From Fragilariopsis cylindrus CCMP1102 (taxonomy: Eukaryota > Bacillariophyta > Bacillariophyceae > Bacillariales > Bacillariaceae): 64,000 nt of DNA. Position numbers and translations under genes: made by a program. The stretch is taken from positions 62,001-126,000 of the forward strand of contig FMBT01000314.1 of NCBI GenBank assembly GCA_900095095.1, given 5' to 3'. This document shows positions 36,318 to 46,066 of this stretch, piece after piece. The notes under the pieces were generated by a model, which worked only from the letters and a program-made list of their open reading frames with translations, was not told the origin of the DNA and did no database searches. Position 1 is the stretch's first letter; every line of letters starts with the position of its first letter.

Positions 36318-36866
36318 TTACTCAGTAGCTGTTTTATTACTTCGTACAGGACGTGTTGGTGGGCGGTCTCCTCCTCCACCACCACCACCACCAACACCAC
36401 CGGCAGACGAAGAGCTTGATGATGATGATGACGATGATGATGATGATGATGACAGAACTCGAGTATTGATGTGGTGGTTATTGCGAGTAGTAGAGGCGGC
36501 AATAATAGATGATGATGATAATGATGATGTTACAGATGATGATGAATGAGGCATCGTTAAAAGAGAGTCCTTGTGGTTGCTACTGCTACTACTACTACTC
36601 TCACCAGCAGCATTCCATCGTGATTCACGCGGCGAATTAACATTATCATGAACAACAACGTTTGTAATTCCCGTGGCCATAATATCTAGTGCTGCCAATA
36701 CAATATCATGGCAACTGCTGATTCTTGTTGTTGTTGTTGCTGTTGACCTTCTTCTCTTGTGGTTGTTGTTGTTGCTGTTGTTCCTGATGTCGATGTTGTA
36801 AACATGTTGTGAATCAGTGGTATTTCCTTCGGATATTGTGTATAGACTTTTTGGTAAGTGAAACAT
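36318..36866 (-). CDS. Ser-rich protein with SLxTISE and DRPPTxPVR motifs, paralog 1
   Basis: 182 residues from ATG. The start MFHLPKSLYTISEGN, the middle HDIVLAALDIMATG, SRWNAAGE, and the end DRPPTRPVRSNK each have a counterpart in the plus-strand gene at 38498 (LHLPMSLFTISEDA, HAIVVAALNIVKET, SRWEAA, VDRPPTCPVRR), in the same order. Between them are Asn, Ser and Gly runs. No known domain is recognised and no signal peptide is seen, so it is probably cytosolic or nuclear. Shared motif order in two genes is the best evidence that both are real. Confidence 0.65.
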   Translation of the reverse strand: MFHLPKSLYTISEGNTTDSQHVYNIDIRNNSNNNNHKRRRSTATTTTRISSCHDIVLAALDIMATGITNVVVHDNVNSPRESRWNAAGESSSSSSSNHKDSLLTMPHSSSSVTSSLSSSSIIAASTTRNNHHINTRVLSSSSSSSSSSSSSSSSAGGVGGGGGGGGDRPPTRPVRSNKTATE

Positions 36867-38497
36867 CGTTTTTTTTGAAGTTGTTTGTTGTTTCTCTTCA
36901 CCTGTGTTTTATTGTTTGTTTTCGGTACCGAATTATATGCTTTTTTTTTAATGGTCGATTCTGATGGGTTTTATGTGTATGTTGTTCAGTTGTGTGTGTA
37001 TGTGTGTGTATGTTTATGTGTGTGTGGCTGTGTGTGAATTTTTTTGTTATATCGGTGCACGGACACTGTCTGATTCTTCTAATTGCCTGGGCATCTTTAT
37101 TTCGCACGGGCGATAACTAGGCTACGCACTTGATTTATAAAATAATCATATTGACTCAGTAAACGTACGAGTTACTATTCGGAACGTCAATGAAGATTTT
37201 GAAAAAAATCAACAAGCCAGTGATAAGTACAAATTGCATTTTTTCTTTCTTCAAGCTGTGGAACTGTTCAACATGGAATAATCAAAGAATGTTAATCAAG
37301 TCAAAGTTTAATTAATGCTCTTGTTCACCACATTCTTCCGCAACCAGAAACAGCTCGGGTTTATTATCGATCCGTGCGTATTTTTAAAATTAATGAGACG
37401 TGCAAGACGCATTTCATATCTCTTCAAGCGCCAACCAAAATAATTGTTACTTGAATACACGTAATTCTTTCTTGAAGGTACAGTAGTGGGCCATAAACAA
37501 CAGCAATTCGCAAGTTCTAATGCCAAACACACACCATCCAATATCATAATAGCGTAATTGAATGAGCCGATGACCCACATTATTCGACATCAAATAATAA
37601 TGCCAGTCGTTCTATAAACGTGAGATTGAATATTATGGATAATGAAAATCTTCAACGTCAGCACGCGTTCTATTGAGGAGAGATTCTGTGATTTCTAAGT
37701 ATTGATCCGAATTACGGCATAATTCTAAATATCTTTTGTTTAATGCGATCTTTGCTAATAAGGTGGTATTCTTGGTAAAAATTAGAAAAAACTTCTATTC
37801 CTAAGTGTGTACTTGAGTGAATATTAATTAATAGAATACTCTTTATTCCTGAATACTATATATTCGAATCGTAATGTCGTCCTCACTTTTTATACGTTTA
37901 TATATGCCTAACTTTTTATATAATGCAATTGAAACCAATCATTATACAAGTTTGAGCGAAAACAGTCATCATGTATTTTTCAGAATTATTACCTTAATTA
38001 ATTATTGTTCTGTACTTCAGAAGTACACGTAAGACAAAGAAAGAATTTAGTAAACATTTTTAATATTATTAATGTATTACGTTCACGAAATACCAAAAAA
38101 AATCATTTTACTTAACTAAATTGGTTCGCAACTTGTAAATGTGTAATGACACAAGCAAACCGAATGCTAGATTAGGTAACTACACTTATCTGATAAATGC
38201 CCAATTGGTTTCAGGCAAGACACAATTTTTCAGTACCGTTTTCAATAGTGGGAGTTGTACGTGTACAGTACTGTTCTGTGTTCTTTTTTGTTACGGGTAT
38301 CCGCCCTATGTTCTCCTACGGTACGGGTATCCGCCGTACAAAAGAATACCACCATATCTTCTCTTACCTCTCACCTCTCACAATTTTCAAAATAAACATA
38401 AGAAGTACGGAACACACGCTTGACCACATCATTACACACGCTTGACCGCAACAGTACACAACAACAAAACGAAGAAGAAGAAGAACAAACAACACAA
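36867..38497. other. Region between the divergent Ser-rich paralogs
   Basis: Holds both promoters of the paralog pair. GT microsatellites are at 36980-37035. A minus-strand open frame of 90 codons (37308-37580) is listed separately. The repeated phrase TACGGGTATCCGCC.TA (about 38294 and 38320) lies just upstream of paralog 2. Much of 37580-38140 is featureless AT-rich DNA. Confidence 0.55.
37308..37580 (-). CDS. Possible small hypothetical protein
   Basis: 90-codon ATG-initiated frame with a hydrophobic start (MWVIGSFNYAIMILDGVCLALELANCCCLW) and a basic middle (FGWRLKRYEMRLARLINF). The composition is less repetitive than random frames here, but there is no paralog, domain or splice signal to back it. 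It could be spurious. Confidence 0.2.
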   Translation of the reverse strand: MWVIGSFNYAIMILDGVCLALELANCCCLWPTTVPSRKNYVYSSNNYFGWRLKRYEMRLARLINFKNTHGSIINPSCFWLRKNVVNKSIN

Positions 38498-39307
38498 ATG
38501 TCGAACAAAATGGTGTGTCAAACTAACACAACATTCCGATCATTGCATCTACCGATGAGTCTGTTTACTATTAGCGAAGATGCTAATCACAACTACAGCA
38601 GCAGCAGCACCAGCAGCACCATCTACTATCAAGCACTTGAATCTCCACTCTCACTCCCACTCTTACCTGTATTCCGAAGCAGCAACAACACAAATCCGTT
38701 GTGTTTTCGTGAAGAGGATGATGACAAGGATGACCAAGACGAATACGACAGGAGCAGTAATAGTCATGCTATCGTTGTCGCAGCCTTAAACATTGTCAAG
38801 GAAACGAACTCGATGACCCACGAGGAATCAGAAGAAGAGGAAGAATATGAACAGCACCTTGCTGCCTGTCCGCACAATTCATCCTCATCATCATCATCAT
38901 CACGATGGGAGGCTGCGTGCACCACTTGTGCCTCCGAAAGAAATTCTTCTTTTAAGATGCCATCACCATCTATCTCTAGCAGGAGAACTAGAAGAAATTC
39001 AATGCCATTAAGAAGGGTTTCATTATCATCATCTAGAAGTGGTAGTGGTGTTGATCGACCACCAACATGTCCCGTACGAAGAGGTAGAAGTGGCAGAACA
39101 AGAAATTTTGAACCTGTAGCACCGTCTGTTTCTCGCAAGAGGATTAGAAGAAATTCAATACCATCAAGATGTGTTTCATTATCATCATCATTATCATCAT
39201 CATCATCAAGAAGTAGTGTTGTGGATCGACCACCGACATGTCCCATACGAAGAGATAGCAGTCACAGAACAAGAAATTTTAAACCTGTAGCCGCATCTGT
39301 TGCTTAG
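38498..39307 (+). CDS. Ser-rich protein with SLxTISE motif and duplicated DRPPTCPxRR module, paralog 2
   Basis: 269 residues from ATG 38498 (MSNKMVCQTNTTFRSLHLPM). It shares the ordered motifs of paralog 1: LPMSLFTISE, IVVAALNIV, SRWEAA and DRPPTCPVRR. The C-terminal 115 residues are an internal duplication. RRNSMPLRRVSLSSS...VDRPPTCPVRR...RTRNFEPVA is followed by RRNSIPSRCVSLSSS...VDRPPTCPIRR...RTRNFKPVA. Each module has RRNS and R-x-x-S type sites that basophilic kinases could phosphorylate. It is transcribed divergently from paralog 1 with 1.6 kb between. Function unknown. Confidence 0.75.
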   Translation: MSNKMVCQTNTTFRSLHLPMSLFTISEDANHNYSSSSTSSTIYYQALESPLSLPLLPVFRSSNNTNPLCFREEDDDKDDQDEYDRSSNSHAIVVAALNIVKETNSMTHEESEEEEEYEQHLAACPHNSSSSSSSSRWEAACTTCASERNSSFKMPSPSISSRRTRRNSMPLRRVSLSSSRSGSGVDRPPTCPVRRGRSGRTRNFEPVAPSVSRKRIRRNSIPSRCVSLSSSLSSSSSRSSVVDRPPTCPIRRDSSHRTRNFKPVAASVA

Positions 39308-40409
39308 CTTAGCTCCGCTCACAATTTGATATATAAACAAGCTAAGCACAAAAGCGAGTACTGTACAAGTAAAAAGAAGAAGAACCACACAAAATCTATC
39401 ACGATCCCACAATTTATGCTAATTTTGAAAGTCCCAAATATTCCGGGAGAGTGAGAGAAAAGTTTTTAATAATAAATAAACAGAAAGCAAAATTTAATAC
39501 GTAAATTTAAAATAAATAATTTTATATCAGTCATCAGTCAACACATACATTTCTAAAACTTATTCTTGCTGTTCAAAGCAATCTTTAGTTGTAGTTAGAA
39601 AGCTAGAGTAGTGTACCATAAAGACAAGGTTTCTATAGTGCAATATTCCAGCACAAAGCAAGCAACTTCTTATCTATCGGCTGGACTTCTTCTCTGCGGA
39701 ACTAGAAGTGAACTGCCGTGCCGCCGAACAGAGCATTATATCCCATCAAACAAACTCTGTGTATCCCATAAAGCTCACGCGTGTAAATGCACGCATTTTT
39801 ACGCGATGTTTCGCGGAGACGAAAAACTTAATGAAAAATGCCTTGAGACAAAACTTACTTATTACTCGCATGTGTCGATTGTTAAGTCCGTCGGAGGATT
39901 CTAGCAGGCATTCTTAATTTTCGGATGCTGAAGAGAATTTAGTTCTGAAAAGCCCTCTGATTGAGGCTTTTCTTTGATGTTTGATGTTACCGGTATTAGT
40001 CTAAACGCCCTAAGATATTTAAGCACGACTGGGAATGAATTTTATAGTCTAATACAATAGACCATGGGTTCACAGCAAGGGACATCATGTTTTATTCAAT
40101 TCAATTTGGCTGGTATGTATTGCAGTTGGTTACAGTACTGTATATTGTGCAGGCACTGTATACATGTTATTACTTCTGTTAGCTACAATATTAATACTAA
40201 TATTAAATACAACAGCATAGAGGGATGGATGGGTTTAGCACATAATGAATGATGATAAATTCTTCTTTACAATAAGACATGCAACATGATGCCACTCTCT
40301 AAGGTCCACTTCATCGGGTTATATAGTCTTTCTACTGATTGGTTAGCCATAATAAAAAATGAAAAAGAGGTTTGATACTACAGTAGTACTTAGTGTATTG
40401 TGCCATGTA

Positions 40410-40441
<32 letters not shown>

Positions 40442-40844
40442 GATTTGGTTACTGATACACATAGCTAGCTGAAGATGTTCTTCTTCCTAGGTTCTGCTGG
40501 AACTCAACATGTATCACATTGCTGTATAGGGTACAGAATGTATTGGAAAGAATACTGTTATGTGTGTCCAGTAGTCCAGAAGGAGACAAGATAGAACAAA
40601 ATATGTTTCTTTAAGCTGCTGGATATACTGTTTGGGATGGGGTAGGTACCACCTCAGAGAATACCCTCCAAATGGTTCTGATAGTGATAAAAATCCTTGC
40701 TCCTTGGCACAAAGTCAGTGCTTCAGATAATATTTTATATTGGCCATATATACAGAGCTACTACTGGCACCTAAGAGAAAAAGGTAGCAATGAAATGATG
40801 ACCATACACCAACACTTCTCTAGTTAGAACACACAGAATAATGA

Positions 40845-41125
40845 ATGCATATATACTCTGTTAGTTGTCAGTTGAACAGTGATGGGAGAATATTGCTGGT
40901 ACATTCATTATTGCATGTAGTATTATCATGCATCATACATACAAAGTTCAAAAATCCCTGCGCACATCAGTCCCCTCTTATTGTTGTAAGTTTGACATTT
41001 TTGAAATTAACAGAACCTACCTGACAGGGGAGATGCATGAATGCATACATATTTTAGGTTGTTAGAAGGTGGTTGCTTGATTCAGCAGTGATGGGATAAT
41101 ATTGTTGGTGGACTATACTCCTACT
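40845..41125. repeat. Diverged direct repeat, about 85 bp
   Basis: The block AATGCATA.ATA(T/C)...GTTAG...CAGTGATGGGA.AATATTG.TGGT...AT.CATT occurs at about 40845-40935 and 41035-41130. Identity is only moderate. Confidence 0.5.
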
Positions 41126-41325
41126 CAATATATTCATTGGATCATGCATCTTGTATCACATTGATGTATCTCTCTGTCACATCATATTTTATGTCATGTA
41201 CACCAAAAAACACATTCCTTGTATTTTCTATGGTATAAAAGAAAAAAACTGTTACAGTCTTCTTGATTGAGTGGTACATTGTTATTCCACATGATTATCA
41301 CCTAATATTGCTATATGTACTGCAT

Positions 41326-41463
41326 GCTTGCTTGGACACTCACCATGTATATGAATATCAGTGGCAACATATCCTACTGGAGACCAACATTTTAACTACT
41401 AGAAATTTACTCTGCTCCTGATGTATCAGAAGAAACTGATACATGGTGAGTGTCCAAGCAAGC
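41326..41463. repeat. Fold-back element with 25-bp perfect inverted repeats
   Basis: 41326-41350 (GCTTGCTTGGACACTCACCA then TGTAT) is the exact reverse complement of 41439-41463, with 88 bp between. No coding capacity and no obvious target duplication. It could be a MITE-like element or a transcribed hairpin. Confidence 0.85.
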
Positions 41464-42382
41464 GTAATCATGCTACCCTACTCGTACTCAGCACACTACT
41501 GCAGCATCAACCACAGCTTCCTTCTTGATGATGAGCTTTCTCGACTACTACTATATTACACTACCATTTTTTAAATCCCAAAAAGTGTAACTGGTTATGA
41601 TTAATAAACCCCCAAAAATAAGCAACCACCAAATCTGTGCTTTCTTTTCCCTTATAGAGGATCACAGCATGATACACCACAGTATCATTAGTGTGCTACT
41701 GATACATCATAAATTACAGCAGCAGCATTCCTTGTTTGTTACAGTAGGCAGAAGCATACAACATGGCTGCGGTACAGCAGGAGGAGATCATTTGGGGGTA
41801 AGGAGTACATACTTATAAAATGTGATATTCATTCTCTGGGGTATGAATGGGTGAAAGATAATAATATCTTTCGAAAATAATAGTATCACACTTACTTGAT
41901 ATGGAAAGGGTATTATTAATTATGAGGAAAGTGAGGAGAGAGATACTATTGCAGTAATAGAAAAAGAAGGCACTGTAGTAGCGCACACACACACAAACAC
42001 ACACACACACACACACATAATAATGGAATACTATCTCATCTACTTCTGCAATAATACTGCTATACATTTGCACAATATGCAACAATAAATGCTCATGCAA
42101 CAATAAAAGCTATGCAATTGCACAACATGCAGCAACAATAATCTATAATAGTAATATTGCATCATCATCAGATGTCATTGTTATTGTGATGATTTTATGG
42201 GTGGGTGGGTGGGTGGGTTGGCTTTTGACTAGAATCAAGAAATAAAACAAAGCAATGCATAGTAAGAATAGTAGGAATAATAATAGTAGAAATTACCTTT
42301 GAGATAAAGTCTAGATGATGCTATATAAATCTTAACATATTAGATCAGATTTGATTAGGTCGCTGCTGGTATTTTGCTTTTG

Positions 42383-42530
42383 CTTTAGCTGTTGCTGTTG
42401 CTGTTGATGTTACTATTCCCATTGCTGCTCTCATTGCTTTTGCTTTTGCTTTTGCTACTGCTACTGCTACTGCTACTGCTATTGCTATTGCTACCCACTG
42501 CTATTGCTACTGCTACTGCTACTGCTACTA
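42383..42530. repeat. CTG/CTA/CTTTTG-type trinucleotide-hexanucleotide repeat
   Basis: Runs of GCTGTT, GCTTTT, GCTACT and GCTATT units. The tract abuts the TTAA at which the piggyBac-type element is inserted. Confidence 0.85.
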
Positions 42531-42536
42531 CCATTG

Positions 42537-42540
42537 TTAA
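42537..42540. repeat. TTAA target-site duplication, left
   Basis: TTAA directly outside the left inverted repeat, matching TTAA at 46063-46066 on the right. Confidence 0.92.
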
Positions 42541-42705
42541 CAGGATTCAAGCTATAAGGATTTTTTTGCCGATTTCTAATTTTTTTTACTAGTTAATTCA
42601 CGTGTTATTTTTCCAAAAAAAATAATTTAACTTAGAAAATATACCCAATTTTCACTGGTTGATTGCTAGATAAATACAAAAGCATTCGACATGTTAGTTT
42701 GCGCT

Positions 42706-42776
42706 AGATCGACTCGAACCAGTGACCTCAGTTAATAATATTATCTTTTCAACCAGTTAAACCAATAACTGTGGAA
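42706..42776 (-). other. tRNA-like segment (A and B boxes) inside the transposon
   Basis: On the minus strand TGGTTTAACTGG resembles an internal A box, and GGTTCGAGTCG resembles a B box. They are 44 bases apart, as between tRNA positions 8 and 52. The acceptor and anticodon stems do not pair, so this is not a functional tRNA. It may be a degenerate tRNA, the head of a SINE, or chance. Confidence 0.3.
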
Positions 42777-43014
42777 GATTTTATTACGCTGAAGTTAGAC
42801 AACGGATTTGAGTACATAAACCATAAAGCGCGCTAAATTAACACGCGCTAAATAGCAGTGATTTTCGTTCGAATCAAGATTGATAATGGGAAATATACGA
42901 GTATCAACACACATGCTAATAGTATGTAGTCTTCCTCTCAACTACAGTAAAAAAGAAGATAACGGACATGATCTCCATTAAATAGAGGTAATGAATCACC
43001 TGGTTAAGTATCTA

Positions 43015-45480
43015 CTACTCTGTTAGCTCGGATACAATAGTACTAACACTAGCACTACCTGGTGCTGTTATCTCATATAATTTCTTTTCCACATGGTATG
43101 CTGCATGACAATTAACCACTGTCTTCACTCCATCCACTATTTTGATTGAATTACATAGCCAAAAATCGGATCCCTTCTCCATAGAACACTGCTCACATAC
43201 ATACTTTGATGGATACGCTCTTGCTCTCTTTGCTCCAGTATTGAAACCAGGGCATTTGATGTACTTGCAATAAGAGAGCTTCTTATCTAGCACAATCAGT
43301 GGAACTGATAGATGATTCCTTCCAGGCTGCATTTCCTTTTGACGATTAAAATCAGATTGTCGATAACGGAGCGCCCGAGCACTAATAACAGACACTGGTG
43401 TTTGAGGTGTACCAGTTACTCTTGCATTAGGGGAGGTGAATGGTTGTCTAACTGAATCAGATCGAATCTTTCTTCCATCCACAGATGATGAAGTAGTAAT
43501 ATCCTTGGTTGCTTTGGGTGGAGCTCCACTACCTCTCTTCCTCATACTATCACCTCTTTGTAGAAGAGAGTGTGTCAAATTATGTATGCATTCTTTCAAG
43601 GGCATAACAACTTTGGTTGGATGATGCTTCTTAAACAGATAACAATGAATCTTGTAGGCATTATTAATATTCATATTGAAATATCTGGCTGCTAACTTGG
43701 GGGACCAACCATGCAAATGCGATTCAGTAGAGAGATCATACTTGGCTTCAGCACCATTGCCTTTATCAATCAAATGATATGTCTCACAGTAATCCTTTTG
43801 TTGAATAGGACAATCAACATCAGTAAACTCTCTATCTCTTCTCTTGGTGCTTCTATTTCTTTTCTTCCTTTTCATTCCATCTCTCACTATCACTGGTGAA
43901 TGGAAATTCGAAAGCGTCTTGACAAAGTTGTTGTCTCCCCAAACAGTATAAAGCAATGGCTTGGTGTTGTGTTGGTACATAAGAGACTCATGACTACCAA
44001 TAACAACCTCCTTTGCTTTGACAGCAGCCTTGCCAAGCTTTCCAGCCCCTGTTCGATCCGATTGACAAGTACCAACCATATTAATACCCCAATGGTTGCG
44101 ACCGATTTGGGCCATAGCATCACTCATGTATGCAGAGTCCATTACAACACAATGTCCTTTATGTTTAAATGATTCAAGCATAAAATCATAGAGTGATACC
44201 ATCTTAGCCCTCTTAACAGTATGCCTGTGATGTACATTCATATCTTGATCATCTTTACCACCATAGACTCTAGCATACAGCTTGTATGAGCTGAGAGGAC
44301 CTTGAGTAATGCAGACAGTATGAAGAGTAGCCCCAGTTCGAATTGGTTTGGGGTCTGGTCCTATAGTCATACAACTATGATACCATCCTGCAATTCGACT
44401 TTCATCAGTTGTGATCCATCTTGATGGGTTGACACAGTACTGCCATCGCTTGTAAGAAGAAGAAGAAGAAGAACAAGGAGGGTAGGTTAGTAATCGATTC
44501 GAAACAACAACAACAACAACAAACATATTACATACCTGAATATAGCAATCTTCTAATATTCCATGTTTCACTCTATGTCTTGCTGTGTGTGGTGGTGCAA
44601 TAACTTTTGGATCATCGTATGTATCATCCCAATCCCCATCTCCCATAGGATCCCAATCGTCGCTGTAGTGAAGGCAGCTAGTCATATCTTCCAAAGCATT
44701 CTTTGGCATTGATTCTTGAATAGGTGGTACTGCATTGAAGATTTCCCTTGTACAAAACATTTGATTAATCGATCGACTACCAGTTAGCATCTTAGCAAGC
44801 AATGAACCATAGAATCTTGCTACATGATCAGGTTGAATCGTATCATCATCTCCTTGATAGTATTTCGGTTTCCATCCATCTTCAACTACTTTCTTTGTCA
44901 TGTAATTCCTCATTCTTGCAGCTTGAAACTCAAACAAAGTTTCATTCTTGTCTTCTCCAAACCTTGGAAGACACCATTCAAATACTTTCTCATACCTGAT
45001 CTCTCCATCAATGTCCCTTAATGAAGCTAACTCCTCATCAGTTATATTTACGGGCTCCTCCTTCTCTCCAGTCCATTCAATCGGATCTATTGTCCTTCCA
45101 CCTTCATTAACACCATCTTCCAACTCAACTTTACTCCATTCAGAAGGAGGTGTTCGAAAATACCTAACACCATTATTAGCATCGATGATATCATCTCCAT
45201 CATAGATTGCAGCAAACGGAAGCTGGTACTCGTCAATAGTGGACGAGTCGCCATCTGCATAGGTAGAAACAGCAGTATAATTCATAAGATATCTATCATT
45301 GTCGTCTCTACTGTTTAATAACAAATTCCATTTTTGTTCAACACTATCGTATGAATCAATTACCCCATCATTTAGCCTATAGCCTTTGCAACCATCCCAC
45401 CAGTAATCAGGGACCTTCATAGACAGTCCTACTAATGATTTGGCCCATTCTAAACTAATTAGGGCGCTTCTAGGAGGCAT
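43015..45480 (-). CDS. piggyBac-type transposase (DDE_Tnp_1_7), with one 87-nt intron
   Basis: The full frame of 821 codons includes an 87-nt segment (44535-44449) that begins GTATGT and ends TACAAG after a pyrimidine-rich run. Splicing it out keeps the frame and gives 792 residues reading EDCYIQRWQYCVNPSRWITT. Catalytic acidic residues are seen at ITTDESRIAGW (Asp330 spliced), CVVMDSAYMSD (Asp419) and YTVWGDNNFVKTLSNFH (Asp487), matching the DDD order of piggyBac. The C-terminus has a Cys/His-rich zinc-finger-like region (CKYIKCPGFN, CEQCSMEKGSDFWLC, NCHAAYH), as in piggyBac proteins. It excises and inserts the element at TTAA. Because the intron length is a multiple of three and stop-free, unspliced RNA would also encode a full protein. 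Confidence 0.92.
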   Translation of the reverse strand: MPPRSALISLEWAKSLVGLSMKVPDYWWDGCKGYRLNDGVIDSYDSVEQKWNLLLNSRDDNDRYLMNYTAVSTYADGDSSTIDEYQLPFAAIYDGDDIIDANNGVRYFRTPPSEWSKVELEDGVNEGGRTIDPIEWTGEKEEPVNITDEELASLRDIDGEIRYEKVFEWCLPRFGEDKNETLFEFQAARMRNYMTKKVVEDGWKPKYYQGDDDTIQPDHVARFYGSLLAKMLTGSRSINQMFCTREIFNAVPPIQESMPKNALEDMTSCLHYSDDWDPMGDGDWDDTYDDPKVIAPPHTARHRVKHGILEDCYIQVCNMFVVVVVVSNRLLTYPPCSSSSSSYKRWQYCVNPSRWITTDESRIAGWYHSCMTIGPDPKPIRTGATLHTVCITQGPLSSYKLYARVYGGKDDQDMNVHHRHTVKRAKMVSLYDFMLESFKHKGHCVVMDSAYMSDAMAQIGRNHWGINMVGTCQSDRTGAGKLGKAAVKAKEVVIGSHESLMYQHNTKPLLYTVWGDNNFVKTLSNFHSPVIVRDGMKRKKRNRSTKRRDREFTDVDCPIQQKDYCETYHLIDKGNGAEAKYDLSTESHLHGWSPKLAARYFNMNINNAYKIHCYLFKKHHPTKVVMPLKECIHNLTHSLLQRGDSMRKRGSGAPPKATKDITTSSSVDGRKIRSDSVRQPFTSPNARVTGTPQTPVSVISARALRYRQSDFNRQKEMQPGRNHLSVPLIVLDKKLSYCKYIKCPGFNTGAKRARAYPSKYVCEQCSMEKGSDFWLCNSIKIVDGVKTVVNCHAAYHVEKKLYEITAPGSASVSTIVSELTE

Positions 45481-46062
45481 TTTATTGCCATTGTAGTGTT
45501 AAAAAAGTTGGTTGTTTTGGGTGTGCTTTTGTAATATTTTGATTCCACGGAAAATGCGTGGTAAAGTTACGAAAACAGCTAGTGACTAAAATATTTTTAC
45601 TAGTAGTTAGTGTGTGTGAAAATTTGAAAAAACAAGTTTTGAGAAAGTTTTGTTAGTAAATTTGCTAGTTATTTTCCAAGACTGACCATTTCATCCATAT
45701 TTTCCATGCGTTGATTGCCTCTTTTTCGTGTGATTTGAATAATTTTTCAAATTTTGAATCTTGGGTGTGAGTCACATAATAATATTGACCAAAAAGAGGG
45801 TTGCGCGGCACGATTTTCGTCTCTCTATATTTGAACACATGCTCTTCCAAATTTTATTTAGGACTGCAGCTGCCGGAGTAGTAACAGCCAATACATAGTG
45901 ACCGGGAGTTATTTTAACTTAATAAGAAAGCACGTGTCTTTGAACGGAGATGTACTGTCTCTCAAGATGGGGCTGTAGGTCGATTTTTTGAGGGAAATAC
46001 ACCCCCACAAAAAATAGACCCCAAAAAGTGGCGCCAACCTTGGCGCCATAGCTTGAATCCTG

Positions 46063-46066
46063 TTAA
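46063..46066. repeat. TTAA target-site duplication, right
   Basis: TTAA directly outside the right inverted repeat, partner of 42537-42540. Confidence 0.92.

Larger units (their letters stand above)
39308..42536. other. Long gene-poor region left of the transposon
   Basis: No convincing gene. It holds GT runs (about 40409-40440), a diverged 85-bp direct repeat (about 40845-40935 and 41035-41125), a 138-bp fold-back element (41326-41463), an AC run (about 41983-42016), a G-quadruplex-type GGGT array (42199-42217), and a CTGCTA/TGCTTT-type repeat (42383-42530) that ends at the transposon target site. Confidence 0.6.
42541..46062 (-). mobile_element. piggyBac-type DNA transposon, apparently complete (3522 bp)
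   Basis: The left end begins CAGGATTCAAGCTAT (42541-42555) and the right end is its exact reverse complement ATAGCTTGAATCCTG (46048-46062), giving 15-bp terminal inverted repeats. Each end is flanked directly by TTAA (42537-42540 and 46063-46066), the canonical piggyBac target duplication. A single minus-strand transposase gene fills most of the interior. The right subterminal region has a GGCGCC-AACCTT-GGCGCC hairpin (46030-46047). Both ends, the duplication and the open transposase frame are intact, so the insertion looks recent and possibly still mobile. Confidence 0.93.

Noticed and set aside
38420-38497. N-terminal extension of Ser-rich paralog 2
   Set aside because: The upstream start would be TTG. 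The motif shared with paralog 1 lies after the ATG at 38498.
39611-39904. 97-codon plus-strand frame
   Set aside because: It begins at GTG, not ATG, overlaps another frame of similar length, and shows no domain or splice support.
42700-42785. Functional tRNA gene on the minus strand
   Set aside because: A and B box words are present, but acceptor and anticodon stems do not pair, so it is listed only as tRNA-like.
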